Shown: positions 25,242 to 34,963 of the stretch, piece by piece
Position numbering within the stretch: position 1 is the first letter of the stretch
How the letters are laid out: every line of letters starts with the position of its first letter
From: Desulfovibrio inopinatus DSM 10711
Lineage (GTDB): Bacteria; Desulfobacterota; Desulfovibrionia; Desulfovibrionales; Desulfovibrionaceae
Reading direction: 5' to 3'
Assembly (NCBI RefSeq): GCF_000429305.1
Contig: NZ_KE386878.1
Span: 112,876 to 176,875, forward strand
Length of the DNA: 64,000 bases
The notes under the pieces: model-generated
Databases searched by the model: none
Told to the model about the DNA's origin: nothing
The model's input: the letters and a program-made list of their open reading frames with translations, nothing else
Translations under genes and position numbers: made by a program

Positions 25242-26609
25242 GTGGACCTGGATCGACACTGGAAACGCATTGTCAACGCGATGGTTGAAGGCGTGTTTGT
25301 TGTGAGTACAAGCGGAAAGATACTGCTCGTCAACGATGCAATGTGCTCGTTAACCGGATATTCACGTGAAGAACTCCTTTCGACAACATGTCATATATTC
25401 GAGTGTGATGTCTGTGAAAAAGAGCGATCGTTGGATGGGGCATGGTGTAAACTTTTTACGGTATCGCGATCCATGCCGAAACGTTGCGCGATTCGACGTA
25501 AGGACGGTTCTTTTCTACCTGTCCTCAAGAACCAAGCACATCTTTTTGATGAAGAAGGAGCCATTGTTGGCGCGGTCGAAACTTTGTTCGATGTTTCCGA
25601 CCTCGACGAACGAGAACGTCAGATTGAAGATTTATCGCGGCGGCTTGGACACGAAGGAAGTTTTCACGGCATGGTCGGTCAAAGCGAAGTTATGCTCCGT
25701 GTGTTTACCCTTTTGGATAAAGCTTCGAAGAGTGATGCACCGATTCTTCTTCTTGGAGAGTCGGGGACTGGGAAAGAACTGGCTGCTCGAGCCATTCATG
25801 AACTTGGAAGCCGTCAAGCAGGCCCGTATGTTCAGCTCAACTGCGCCGCGCTCAATGAGGCATTATTGGAGAGCGAGCTTTTTGGGCACATGAAAGGAGC
25901 GTTCACAGGCGCACATCGTCACCGCATAGGCCGGTTTGAAGCTGCTCATAAGGGAGACTTGTTTCTTGATGAAATTGGGGATGTTCCCCTTTCGATTCAA
26001 GTGAAACTTCTTCGCGTCCTCGAAACGAAATACATTGAACGCGTGGGGGATAACCAGCCTATCGCGGCTGATGTGCGCATTATCGCTGCGACGAACAAAA
26101 ATCTTGCCAAGCTCGTGGAAGAAGGCACCTACCGTGAGGATCTTTATTATCGTATCAACGTCATTCCTATTGCCTTGCCACGGCTTCAAGATCGCCTGGA
26201 AGATTTGCCGCTCCTCGTCGATCATTTCGTCAAGCAACTTCAGATAAAAACGGGAAAGCCCATTCACGGCATTGATTCTGCGGCCATGCGTCGATTTACG
26301 CAATGGACATGGCCGGGAAATATCCGTGAATTGCGAAGCGTTCTAGAATATGCATTTGTGGTATGTGAAGGAGATCGCATCACAGTTGAAGATTTACCGA
26401 TTCAATTTGGAGATACACAGGATTGTTCTCAACCTGAGACCCGCGTATTTCCATCTGATCTCAACGAACGAGAAGCACTCGTCGGTGCGCTGGAAGCAGC
26501 GCATGGGAATAAATCGGAGGCGGCGCGGTTGCTTGGTGTCAGCCGAGGAACCGTTCTGAATCGTATGCGGAAGTACGGCGTGGATTTAGCCAAGACTATT
26601 ACGAAATAA
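25242..26609 (+). CDS. Sigma54-dependent activator with a Cys-rich PAS domain
   Basis: 455 residues from a GTG at 25242, chosen for GGAGGAGG just upstream; an in-frame ATG at 25206 overlaps the regulatory region. Order: PAS domain (about 8-115) with Cys35, 50, 55, 58, 69 and 82, the middle ones spaced C-X4-C-X2-C-X10-C; AAA+ domain (about 150-385) with Walker A GESGTGKE, GAFTGA for sigma54 contact and FLDEIGD; Fis-type HTH at the C-terminus (NKSEAARLLGVSRGTVLNRM). The cysteines suggest a redox or Fe-S sensor. It most likely controls the divergent membrane redox pair. Confidence 0.92.
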   Translation: MDLDRHWKRIVNAMVEGVFVVSTSGKILLVNDAMCSLTGYSREELLSTTCHIFECDVCEKERSLDGAWCKLFTVSRSMPKRCAIRRKDGSFLPVLKNQAHLFDEEGAIVGAVETLFDVSDLDERERQIEDLSRRLGHEGSFHGMVGQSEVMLRVFTLLDKASKSDAPILLLGESGTGKELAARAIHELGSRQAGPYVQLNCAALNEALLESELFGHMKGAFTGAHRHRIGRFEAAHKGDLFLDEIGDVPLSIQVKLLRVLETKYIERVGDNQPIAADVRIIAATNKNLAKLVEEGTYREDLYYRINVIPIALPRLQDRLEDLPLLVDHFVKQLQIKTGKPIHGIDSAAMRRFTQWTWPGNIRELRSVLEYAFVVCEGDRITVEDLPIQFGDTQDCSQPETRVFPSDLNEREALVGALEAAHGNKSEAARLLGVSRGTVLNRMRKYGVDLAKTITK

Positions 26610-26630
26610 CTGTCTCACTTGATCGGAAAA

Positions 26631-27494
26631 ATGAGGAATTTCAGCGTGAAATCCTGGTGGACGACCTTACGAAAGATTGCCTTTTGTGGATGTGTGTGGG
26701 GGATGAGCGGGCTATTGAGCCTCGTCGTTTGCGGGAACATGGCGTGGGGCGCACCGCGATATACGGCAGAAGTCATACAGATGTTACCTCACGACAAAAC
26801 AGCTTTTACCCAAGGATTGGTTGTCCATAAGGGAAAGCTTTTTGAATCGACCGGGCGGTATGGCCGGTCAAGCGTGCGCCAGATTGATCCGATCACAGGA
26901 AACAAAGAAAAAGAATACCGCCTGTCTCGGGATGTTTTTGGAGAAGGCTTGACTCTGTATCGTGATCGCTTGTTTCAACTGACATGGCGTGCAGGTGTTG
27001 TTTTTGAATATCGACTGAAGGACTTGGAGCCTGTAGGCGAGTGGCCCTTGCCGACGCAAGGGTGGGGAGCCACGGTGTTTGATGATATGGTCGTCGTTTC
27101 CGACGGCAGCGACACCCTTTCGTTTTATGACCCCAACACATTTCAGCTCATGAAGAGTATACACGTCCACGATGGTGATGTGGCAGTGCTGGAACTTAAT
27201 GAACTCGAATCATTTTGTGGATACATTTTAGCGAATGTTTGGCATAAGAATGATATTGCAGTCATTGAACCCCAAAATGGTCAGGTTGTTGCTTGGATTG
27301 ATCTGTCTTTTTTGGAAGGTCTGCAACCGGGAAGACGATCTGCTGAAGCTGTACTGAATGGTATTGCGTACGACCAGAATCATGGTCTTTTGTATGTAAC
27401 CGGCAAGTTGTGGCCACAGATTTATGTCATTGCTGTCGATGGCCTTGATGCACTGACAAACAACCAATGTAGAACCACCGGAAATAAACCATGA
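26631..27494 (+). CDS. Glutaminyl-peptide cyclotransferase (glutamine cyclotransferase family)
   Basis: 287 residues from the ATG at 26631; a GTG at 26646 with a better-placed GAGGAA is an alternative. A signal peptide/anchor (LLSLVVCGNMAWGAP) precedes a five-bladed propeller-type domain with family segments FTQGLVVHKGKLFESTGRYG, GEGLTLYRDRLFQLTW and LNGIAYDQNHGLLYVTGKLWP. The plant-type enzyme converts N-terminal Gln of peptides to pyroglutamate; here it would act in the periplasm. It starts 22 bp after the sigma54 activator and overlaps the next gene by four bases. Confidence 0.85.
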   Translation: MRNFSVKSWWTTLRKIAFCGCVWGMSGLLSLVVCGNMAWGAPRYTAEVIQMLPHDKTAFTQGLVVHKGKLFESTGRYGRSSVRQIDPITGNKEKEYRLSRDVFGEGLTLYRDRLFQLTWRAGVVFEYRLKDLEPVGEWPLPTQGWGATVFDDMVVVSDGSDTLSFYDPNTFQLMKSIHVHDGDVAVLELNELESFCGYILANVWHKNDIAVIEPQNGQVVAWIDLSFLEGLQPGRRSAEAVLNGIAYDQNHGLLYVTGKLWPQIYVIAVDGLDALTNNQCRTTGNKP

Positions 27495-27742
27495 GCTCCA
27501 TGAAAAAACGGTGCATGACGTGCAAATTTTGGCAAGGGCCCATTGACCCCGCTTCTCGCTACTGCCCTCCAGAAGAAGTTTTACGCGGGGAGTTTGGGTT
27601 TTGTAAACGCCATGCACCTCGACCGGCAGTGGTGCCAGTCGAGGCTGCACGGGGGAAAACATATATAACCATTTGGCCGGAAACCACAGCCGGTGATATT
27701 TGTGGAGATTACGTGAAGTTACCGTTGTATAAAGAAGATTAG
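27491..27742 (+). CDS. Small Cys-rich protein
   Basis: 83 residues. Cysteines in CMTCKFW, RYCPPEE, GFCKRHAP and DICGDYV, plus a His, could form a zinc or Fe-S site. The ATGA overlap with the cyclotransferase stop argues for co-translation. Similar short proteins are common hypothetical genes in Desulfovibrio-like genomes, as far as I can recall; function unknown. Confidence 0.7.
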   Translation: MSSMKKRCMTCKFWQGPIDPASRYCPPEEVLRGEFGFCKRHAPRPAVVPVEAARGKTYITIWPETTAGDICGDYVKLPLYKED

Positions 27743-27762
27743 ATTGCTTCGCGCATTCCCAG

Positions 27763-28578
27763 CTATCGTGTGACTGACTTGGTTGTCCGTTGTTTATTGG
27801 CAGAGATTGACCAGGCAAGAACCACAATTCCAAGAATGATCATGGGGAAGGACAGAATTTGTCCCTCCGTCAGCCATCCAAATGCGATATACCCGATGTG
27901 CGCATCCGGTTCCCGCACAAATTCCACCAAAAAACGAAAACATCCATATAAAAGAAGAAACAACCCGGAGGCAGCACCCCGAGGACGAGGTTTACTGGAA
28001 TAGAGCCATAAGACGGTAAACAGAACCAGACCTTCAAGGGATGCTTCGTAGAGTTGAGAAGGGTGGCGAGGAACACCGCCAGCCAACGGTCCGGGAAACA
28101 CAACGCCCCATGGGAGATCGGTAGGCTTTCCCCAGAGTTCTGCATTGATAAAATTGCCTATGCGCCCTGCAAAAAGACCGAGCGGAGCGAGAGGAACAAT
28201 GAAGTCGGCGACGGTGAAAAATGTTTTTCCGGTTTTACGGCCAAATAACCAAAAACCGATCGCAACGCCGATGGCACCGCCATGGAACGACATCCCTCCC
28301 TGCCAGACTTTGAAGAGGACAAGCGGATCTTGAAGAAATGCATGGAGGTCATAAAAAAAGATGTATCCAAATCTTCCTCCAACCACGACACCCAAGACGC
28401 AATATGTGATGAGGTCATCGACTTGGTTAGCTGTCCAACCTGATTCGGGTTTGGATGCACGATATCTCCCGAGCATCCATGCGCCGAGAAATCCGATAAG
28501 ATACATAAGGCCATACCAGCGAACATGCAGAGGGCCAATGCTGATCGCTGTAGGATCAATTTGGGGATAAATAATCAT
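27763..28578 (-). CDS. lgt: Prolipoprotein diacylglyceryl transferase
   Basis: 271 residues, seven-helix inner-membrane enzyme that transfers diacylglycerol from phosphatidylglycerol to the lipobox Cys of prolipoproteins. Signature [21 protein letters not shown] is intact, as are [11 protein letters not shown] and [12 protein letters not shown]. The ATG at 28578 gives the usual [20 protein letters not shown]-terminus. Its stop faces the stop of the small Cys-rich gene. Confidence 0.95.
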   Translation of the reverse strand: MIIYPQIDPTAISIGPLHVRWYGLMYLIGFLGAWMLGRYRASKPESGWTANQVDDLITYCVLGVVVGGRFGYIFFYDLHAFLQDPLVLFKVWQGGMSFHGGAIGVAIGFWLFGRKTGKTFFTVADFIVPLAPLGLFAGRIGNFINAELWGKPTDLPWGVVFPGPLAGGVPRHPSQLYEASLEGLVLFTVLWLYSSKPRPRGAASGLFLLLYGCFRFLVEFVREPDAHIGYIAFGWLTEGQILSFPMIILGIVVLAWSISANKQRTTKSVTR

Positions 28579-28745
28579 GAGTCTCTCTCGTGACAGTGGT
28601 GTTGAAGGGCAACTGTTGGGCAAAAAAATCTGACCGTGAAGAACGAGTGTTCCTCTTCCCACTTGAAGGCTGTTCGGCGAGCCTGCGGGAGACGGTTTTC
28701 ACTCGTCTTCACGTATCCGTGATCCGGTCTTTCCGGAGAGGTATG

Positions 28746-29330
28746 CTACTTCTGACTCCAACTTCCCGAGTTTGATTGAACAAACCAGCCAGCAGAGGCT
28801 TTGCTGCGCCAGACATCGGCGAAAACACGCTGAACTTGTGACGTCTGATTGGGGGGAAGGTTCATGGCTTTGGCAACCTCGGCGTAGAGTTGGCGGCGAT
28901 CGGCATTGTCAGCATCGACAAGGCGGCGCAATTTTGCTTGGTCCGCCAGGGACAATGTTCGTGCTCCATTTTGACGAAAGGCGACGAATCCTTTGTTATC
29001 CAAACCGGCCGCACCGGAGAGATAGAAAGGAACCAGTTGGCTATGCCGGTTGGCCAGACGATTTTTGATGGATCTGATGGTCGCGTTTTCGACTGTGGCC
29101 GGATTTTGAGCCCATGCCGATGATGGACCAAGGTATTCATACATGCAAAGCAGGAACGACGAAATATTGAGCATGCTCGATTGTTGTCCGTCTTGCCCGT
29201 AGACATCGTTGACGATTTGTTCCGCCGCTTTTTCCACCTTTGCTTCGGGAAAATAGACATTGACCGTTACACAAGCGGCAACAAGCGTCGCCACAAGGGC
29301 TGTCACAAACAACCGGATGAAAAGTCGCAT
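28746..29330 (-). CDS. YnbE/YdbL-like lipoprotein (DUF1318)
   Basis: 194 residues. The signal peptide ends in VAAC, so Cys20 is probably lipidated. The segment just after it, VTVNVYFPEAKVEKAAEQIV, resembles the short YnbE lipoprotein; residues about 90-194 resemble YdbL, including ADNADRRQLYAEVAKAMNLPP and the ending WFVQSNSGSW. In E. coli ynbE and ydbL are separate genes next to ydbH; here both parts seem joined. It lies 40 bp after the YdbH-like gene. AAGGAAC precedes the start. Envelope lipid-transport support is the likely role. Confidence 0.8.
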   Translation of the reverse strand: MRLFIRLFVTALVATLVAACVTVNVYFPEAKVEKAAEQIVNDVYGQDGQQSSMLNISSFLLCMYEYLGPSSAWAQNPATVENATIRSIKNRLANRHSQLVPFYLSGAAGLDNKGFVAFRQNGARTLSLADQAKLRRLVDADNADRRQLYAEVAKAMNLPPNQTSQVQRVFADVWRSKASAGWFVQSNSGSWSQK

Positions 29331-29370
29331 AGTGTTTGTTCCTTGTTATGGGGTGAAAATAGGACTGCTT

Positions 29371-32300
29371 TTATTGCTCGATGCGCGGTGGAGACACGAC
29401 ACGAGCAACGCGTTCGGCCATGTCATGAAAGCCAATCGTATTGTTGGGATTGCCATTGACCACGTTGATGCCGGTGAGCCCGCGCTTGACGAGATACTCC
29501 ACGGAGTCATCCTGAATCAACCCTCGGATGGTGAAGACATCATTTTTCAAGGCGCACAGAAATCCTATACGCGAATACGAAAATTCTTTGAAGATACCGA
29601 GAAAGATGTTTGCACCTGCGTCGGTAATTGCTGACCCTGTTCCCAGAATGGAGATGGCATTGACAGCTTTGAGACTGATGGAACGGGAATCCGTTGCTGT
29701 TTCAGGACTTTCGGCACGGAGGATGAATGTTACCGGTTCTTCATGCGCGATGGTGAGATTGTCGAGATCGAGATTCAAACGTCCGGTGACATGACCGATG
29801 CCTGTGGCCTGAGATACCTCCGCGAGATTCAAGCCGGTTATCGAAGCATCGGCGCCGAAGACACGGTCTTGACTCAATGGGTGAAGAGCAAAAAGGTTGT
29901 TTACCATGAGTTTTCCTCCAAAGACTGTACCAGTGACATCGCCATGGAGTTGCAGCCGTTCGGGAGTGAGAATGATTTCGGGAAAGTCGGCGTGTAGCAT
30001 TCCCGTAAGCCGAATATCTCCCACGGAGAAGGTGTCAAGGTTTACGTCCAGTACAGCCTTTGAGCGCGCACTAAACTTCCGGGAAAGAGGATGCTGAACA
30101 TACAAAGGGCCAACCTGTCCGTGAAAGCCGGAGTAGGAGACATCGAAATGATCGCCATGCGAAGGGTGCACCGTCAGTAACTCGGGTTGGAGTATAACGC
30201 GAAGGTCAATCGGTTTTTCGGGGCCTCCATGCGGTGGAACGAGTTGTGCGTTGAAATGTCCAGCCTGAGGAGAGGATATTTTCTCGATGGGCCCGGTTTC
30301 TCCGAATGCATAGGCAAATGGCAAGTCCAGATTGATTTGTCGAAGATTCACCTGGTTTGTTTCATCTTGCTGAACGCGAAGTAGACCGTTGTGAAGGGTG
30401 AGCTGTCCTGACGTCACGAAGCCGTTCCTACGCGGAGTTATTGAACCTCGAGCTGTGAGATATCCACCCACGTCGGTTTTTTTCAAGAGAGGAGTCGAAT
30501 CGGCAAATGGATCACGCACAATCAAACGAAAAAGGGGATCAATGTTGGCGTGTTCAAGGGTGACCTCGGCATGCTGGAGGTTGTGTGCCGCATTCAACGA
30601 CCACGTTGAGGATGTGCGCATGGCTTGCCCAAAAACTAGTGAAGTTTTTCCTGATCGTTTGTTCAACATATACTGGATGTCGAGATGAAGAGGAAAATGC
30701 TCCAGATTCATATAATACTGGTCGAAGAGCATTTCACCGGTCGGCATTGTCAACGTTGCGGACAGTTTTTCTTGTGAAAATCGTCCTTTCATCTGCAAGC
30801 CCAATCCTGCCGTCATGAGACGCCCGTCTTGTGTACTGATCGCAAGGTCTTTGCCTGTGAGTGACGCAAGCGCCGCGGGACGCCCGTTTTGTTTCGTCAA
30901 TTCGATTTGTCCGACAAGTTCTCCCTGTGTTTGTGCACGCCTGAGACCTTCTTCACCCAAGGCGGCCCCCACGATGTGAGGGAATCCGCGAAGCGGAAGC
31001 GAAACGTGCATTTTTCCATTTCCCGACAAGGGATCGAAGAGGGGAATACGTACGTTGCCATAACTAGAAAGCATGTTGGGACTTTCCACGCGGAGCTCGT
31101 CCAATGATAGAATATTGGCATTATCCAGATGGGCGTGACTGCGGAGTGTTATGGCAGGCATCGCAATTGAGTCGGATTCTGATTTTATTTTCCAGTTGGG
31201 CACACGTATCTTGAGATTGGCTCCCCATTCTTGTTGTGCATCTTTGGATACGGAGAATTCAAGTTCTCCTGATGTGAGAGCGATATAGGGGTGAGATATA
31301 TTGAATTGCGTATGTCCTGCGGCTGTCAGGTTTCCGGTATCCTCATCACGTTCGATATGGAATGACGTGGTGTGATGGGCGTTGGTCTTGTCCTGCTTTG
31401 ATTCGAGGTTACCGTCAACGGTGACATCACCTTCAAGCAGCGTCATAGAATCGGCTTGCATTTTGATATGGAGAGCACCGGTCAACGAGGAATGTGCTCC
31501 ATATACATTATGAGTTTGTGCATGGTGTTGCAATACGGTCTGCATACGATCAAAGTGTACTGTTGTAGACGTCTGAAGGGATTGGTCATATTCGGCATGG
31601 AGATGAACCCCAATTTGCCCTGTTGAAGAGGCGGTAAGCGATGGAGGAAAAAACAATTCGAGCAATGCCTGAGGGAAGGGCGCCTGAATTGTTGCGTTGG
31701 CGTCGGCGGTGAAATGCAAGTCAGGAGAGACCACCCCATCACCATGCAACATAAAAGTCTGGTGGGGCGTCGTTCCAGTTAGCTGTACTGTCCAATTTGG
31801 GTTGGGCTGCGCATTCGCGATTACATGTATTTCTAATGGAAATATCGGGTCTATGAGATGTTGCGCGTGTGGGGAGGACTTGAGAAACATGGTGGGAGCC
31901 TGTGCCACTGCATGCAGTTCAAATTGCCCTGAGCTGTCTTCCGAGGGCTGGAGTTTCGCATTGAGCTTCAAAGGGACACGGCCTGATGGCGTCGAAAGGA
32001 TTGCGTTGTGGCTTTGCACCGAGAGCTGAAGAACATGAAACTGTCCTGTCTCGGGCGTAACGGTCAGGAGACTTTCCAAAGAGACCGGAAGAACGAGTTC
32101 GATCTCGTTTGCGCTTCTGGTGTGGAGACGACCAGTTGCTGTGACATCCCATGACATGCCGTTGGTGTCCATCTCGTCACCCGGACGAGTACGAATCTGG
32201 CCGGTACATTTTTCGGCCGTGATAAAGGCGGCAGGAGTACGCAAGTCGAGACCGGCGTTGTCGAATTGAACAGAGTGAATGGCGGACAAGATGAAACGCG

Positions 32301-32679
32301 GAATAGGGAGAGCGGCCGGTGCCGTTTGATGCGGGGCTCCTGGAGAGAGCCGCACTTGCGGTGAAAAAAGAGTAATGTTGATATCGGGAAGAATGGAATG
32401 TGATTCCGATTGTATCAGGTGCACATGGATACTGTGGGCATTTAAGGCAAACGAGTTGGCCGATCGGATATGCACACCGTCAATGACCACGCCCGGATTG
32501 TTCGCTAAAAGAGCCAAGGATTCCATTCGCACATCGGCACCGGCTAATGTGCAAATTTCGGTTGCAAGGCGTCCTGCTTTTTGTGGAGAAAAAAGTAATA
32601 ACGCCAGTAGGCATAACAGCACAGTACTTGTGGTGAAGAGAAGGACTGCCACTGCGGTGGAAAGTGTCCGGAGAATCAT
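29371..32679 (-). CDS. YdbH-like AsmA-type envelope protein
   Basis: About 1102 residues. One N-terminal membrane helix (VAVLLFTTSTVLLCLLALLLF) and then a very long beta-rich periplasmic region, as in YdbH, TamB and YhdP, which are thought to bridge inner and outer membranes for phospholipid traffic. The C-terminal segment is YdbH-like (GLIQDDSVEYLVKRGLTGINVVNGNPNNTIGFHDMAERV). The ATG at 32679 is preferred to a GTG at 32697, although neither has a strong ribosome site. The downstream YnbE/YdbL-like lipoprotein completes the set. Confidence 0.82.
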   Translation of the reverse strand: MILRTLSTAVAVLLFTTSTVLLCLLALLLFSPQKAGRLATEICTLAGADVRMESLALLANNPGVVIDGVHIRSANSFALNAHSIHVHLIQSESHSILPDINITLFSPQVRLSPGAPHQTAPAALPIPRFILSAIHSVQFDNAGLDLRTPAAFITAEKCTGQIRTRPGDEMDTNGMSWDVTATGRLHTRSANEIELVLPVSLESLLTVTPETGQFHVLQLSVQSHNAILSTPSGRVPLKLNAKLQPSEDSSGQFELHAVAQAPTMFLKSSPHAQHLIDPIFPLEIHVIANAQPNPNWTVQLTGTTPHQTFMLHGDGVVSPDLHFTADANATIQAPFPQALLELFFPPSLTASSTGQIGVHLHAEYDQSLQTSTTVHFDRMQTVLQHHAQTHNVYGAHSSLTGALHIKMQADSMTLLEGDVTVDGNLESKQDKTNAHHTTSFHIERDEDTGNLTAAGHTQFNISHPYIALTSGELEFSVSKDAQQEWGANLKIRVPNWKIKSESDSIAMPAITLRSHAHLDNANILSLDELRVESPNMLSSYGNVRIPLFDPLSGNGKMHVSLPLRGFPHIVGAALGEEGLRRAQTQGELVGQIELTKQNGRPAALASLTGKDLAISTQDGRLMTAGLGLQMKGRFSQEKLSATLTMPTGEMLFDQYYMNLEHFPLHLDIQYMLNKRSGKTSLVFGQAMRTSSTWSLNAAHNLQHAEVTLEHANIDPLFRLIVRDPFADSTPLLKKTDVGGYLTARGSITPRRNGFVTSGQLTLHNGLLRVQQDETNQVNLRQINLDLPFAYAFGETGPIEKISSPQAGHFNAQLVPPHGGPEKPIDLRVILQPELLTVHPSHGDHFDVSYSGFHGQVGPLYVQHPLSRKFSARSKAVLDVNLDTFSVGDIRLTGMLHADFPEIILTPERLQLHGDVTGTVFGGKLMVNNLFALHPLSQDRVFGADASITGLNLAEVSQATGIGHVTGRLNLDLDNLTIAHEEPVTFILRAESPETATDSRSISLKAVNAISILGTGSAITDAGANIFLGIFKEFSYSRIGFLCALKNDVFTIRGLIQDDSVEYLVKRGLTGINVVNGNPNNTIGFHDMAERVARVVSPPRIEQ

Positions 32680-32789
32680 AACGAGGAGTCCGTGCACACG
32701 CGGCGACGTGATAGTATGACGTTATGTATCGTTCGCACTCCGCCCATAGCACGAACTGGCCGGTATGGTTCGAAAAGAAGAAAGACGGG

Positions 32790-34130
32790 CTATTGCGATT
32801 GTTGAATTTCGCGTAATAAGGTCATGGCCTTGGTGAAGTTGGGTTTCATCTTAAGCGTGTATTGCGCATATTCCAAGGCGAGGTCTTTTTTGTCTGCACG
32901 ATGAAACACCGCAGCGATATTGTAGCATACCGTCTCGCTTGTTCGATGGATTTGAGGATTGATTTTGATCGCCTTGACCAGATGGTTATATGCTTCTTGA
33001 TAGTTTTTTCCTTCCGTGAATGCCATCGCGATATTGTAATAGAGCCCGGGATCATTCGGCGAAATTTTGAGCGCTTTGCGATATTCCGTAATGGAATCTT
33101 CCCAACGGCCTTGTCGGCGCAAGGTGATGCCTAAGCGGTTAAAGGTATCGATGTCAGACTTATCGAGGAAATTGGCCTTGGCTTCAAGCGTCTGGCGTAA
33201 GTAATGTTCGGACAATTTCGGATTGGTTTGCATACATTGTTCTGCAATCGCTCGGCTCACCTTACTAATGGAAGACATCGCTTCTTTCGTGGCGAGTTTG
33301 AGAGCAGAATCGAAAACGGTTTTGGCTTTGTCCTCTTGCCCAAGCTTGATAAAATTGGCTCCAATACTCACCTTGCGTTCAATATTGAGTGGACTGAGTT
33401 TATCGAGTTGTTCGAGATACTTTTGTTCTTCTTGAACGTTTCCTTCTTCTTTATGGACGAGAGCAATGCGCTTGAGGGGTTCAAGATAGAGTTTCGCGCT
33501 TTTCGATGCCTGCGTGTAAGCGGCGAGGGCTTGATCTTTTTTGCCAAGTCCACGGAACGCATCGCCGAGCAAAATATATCCCGATGGGCTATTTTCTTTT
33601 ATTTCAAGGACTTTTTTTCCAATTTCAACGGCGCGTTCGAATTGTTGCAGTTCGAGAAACTGTTTGCCCGCTTCAATGAGTTCTCCGATCTGACCTCGAG
33701 GACGTACCGTAAAGGCAATTTTCTCTATGAGTGTATCAGGCGAAATCGGTTTGGTAATGAAATTTTCGGCGCCCACCTCGTGGAGGAGAATGAGTTTTTC
33801 CCGGGCTACTTCATTCGTTAACACAATAATAAACATCTCCCGAAAATCGTTTTTGATATACTGAATGAGATCGGTTGTTGGCCGACCATTGAACTCACGC
33901 TCAATGAAAAAGACAATATTTCGTGATTCCGATGCAGCTTTTTTGAGTTCCTTCTGTAACATATCCGGCCCTGCAATGTTACGAACACAGTCTTCTTTGA
34001 TGAGAAGGTGCCGAACAAGGGTTGCGCGTAGATTTTTAATAAATAGTTGATCTGGGCTCAGAACAAGAAGGATGCCTCGCCGATTCTGAATGAAATCTCG
34101 AACGTCTTCGTCATACTGTTTGGGGCGCAT
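32790..34130 (-). CDS. Pseudo-receiver domain plus TPR repeats
   Basis: 446 residues. Residues about 18-135 have a receiver fold, but the phosphoacceptor Asp is replaced: the strand reads NIVFFIEREFNG, with Glu where Asp is expected. The Lys near the end is kept (FITKPISP). Residues 150-446 form several TPR units (such as SPSGYILLGDAFRGLGKKDQALAAY and NDPGLYYNIAMAFTEGKNYQEAYNHLVKAI). Related to the proteins at 49037 and 50170. Probably a scaffold or an output that does not need phosphorylation. Monocistronic. Confidence 0.85.
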   Translation of the reverse strand: MRPKQYDEDVRDFIQNRRGILLVLSPDQLFIKNLRATLVRHLLIKEDCVRNIAGPDMLQKELKKAASESRNIVFFIEREFNGRPTTDLIQYIKNDFREMFIIVLTNEVAREKLILLHEVGAENFITKPISPDTLIEKIAFTVRPRGQIGELIEAGKQFLELQQFERAVEIGKKVLEIKENSPSGYILLGDAFRGLGKKDQALAAYTQASKSAKLYLEPLKRIALVHKEEGNVQEEQKYLEQLDKLSPLNIERKVSIGANFIKLGQEDKAKTVFDSALKLATKEAMSSISKVSRAIAEQCMQTNPKLSEHYLRQTLEAKANFLDKSDIDTFNRLGITLRRQGRWEDSITEYRKALKISPNDPGLYYNIAMAFTEGKNYQEAYNHLVKAIKINPQIHRTSETVCYNIAAVFHRADKKDLALEYAQYTLKMKPNFTKAMTLLREIQQSQ

Positions 34131-34585
34131 ATCGTCTCTTTTCGAGTAGAATGATTCTGAAAATCGCTGTTTTTTCGATCATTCGTTTGTCATATTCAAT
34201 CAAGAGTAATCCGGCATGAGGCTTTAAAAGAGCTATGAAGCCAGAAAAAAACGTTTATGGTGAATGATAAGTATTTTCAAGAGGAACATGGGCGAAAGAA
34301 CAAGTTTAGTGAATCTGGAATACATTCTTAGTAAATTAAAAACTTTCTAATAGAATGGCAACCGAAAATTATGTAGTTGACTTAAGGAGTTCCAAGGAAA
34401 AAAGGTGTTTCTGTCGAGAGATACATCCAAGGAAATTCTTTTGAGCGTAACAGAGTCTTCATTCATTTGAAACATGCTCATCACGGAATGTAGGCAAATC
34501 CTTTAAGGCAAAGAAAAGGACAGTACCGTAATTTTCGGTGCGCTCATGGGAATTGGGCTTTCAACCGTCTGCCTGGGAGGACAAC
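34131..34585. other. Intergenic region, no gene seen
   Basis: 455 bases, AT-rich, between divergent genes. It should hold promoters for both; I see no unambiguous -35/-10 pair and no credible protein. Confidence 0.45.
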
Positions 34586-34963
34586 ATGGTCCGTGATGAT
34601 CTTGATGTTTTGCGCAGTATCCTTAAGGGGAAGTTGGACGAAATTCAGCAAAAGGGGAGTGAGTCCCTGCTTGGTTTATCTTCGCCGCAAGATGTATGCG
34701 CAGACCCTAATGACAGGGCGAGTTATGAGTCTGACCGCAATTTTGTTTTACTTTTACGGGAACGCGATCGCGAAATGGCCGCGCGCATCGAAGATGCTTT
34801 GGCGCGCTTCGATGAAGGATCTTATGGAATATGCGATGAATGTGGAGACGATATTGCGTTGGCCCGCCTCAAAGCGCAACCTACGGCAATGCTGTGCGTT
34901 CATTGCCAAGCGCTGCAGGAAGAGTCTGGCCGTCCCGATGCGCATGTTGCAGGATATTACTAA
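34586..34963 (+). CDS. DksA/TraR-family zinc-finger protein
   Basis: 125 residues. A coiled-coil part has the tip motif DPNDRA (the DxxDxA of DksA, needed for action in the RNA polymerase secondary channel). A C4 zinc finger follows: CDEC, 17 residues, CVHC. It is shorter than E. coli DksA (151 residues). It may adjust transcription with ppGpp. GGGAGG lies five bases before the ATG at 34586. Confidence 0.9.
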   Translation: MVRDDLDVLRSILKGKLDEIQQKGSESLLGLSSPQDVCADPNDRASYESDRNFVLLLRERDREMAARIEDALARFDEGSYGICDECGDDIALARLKAQPTAMLCVHCQALQEESGRPDAHVAGYY

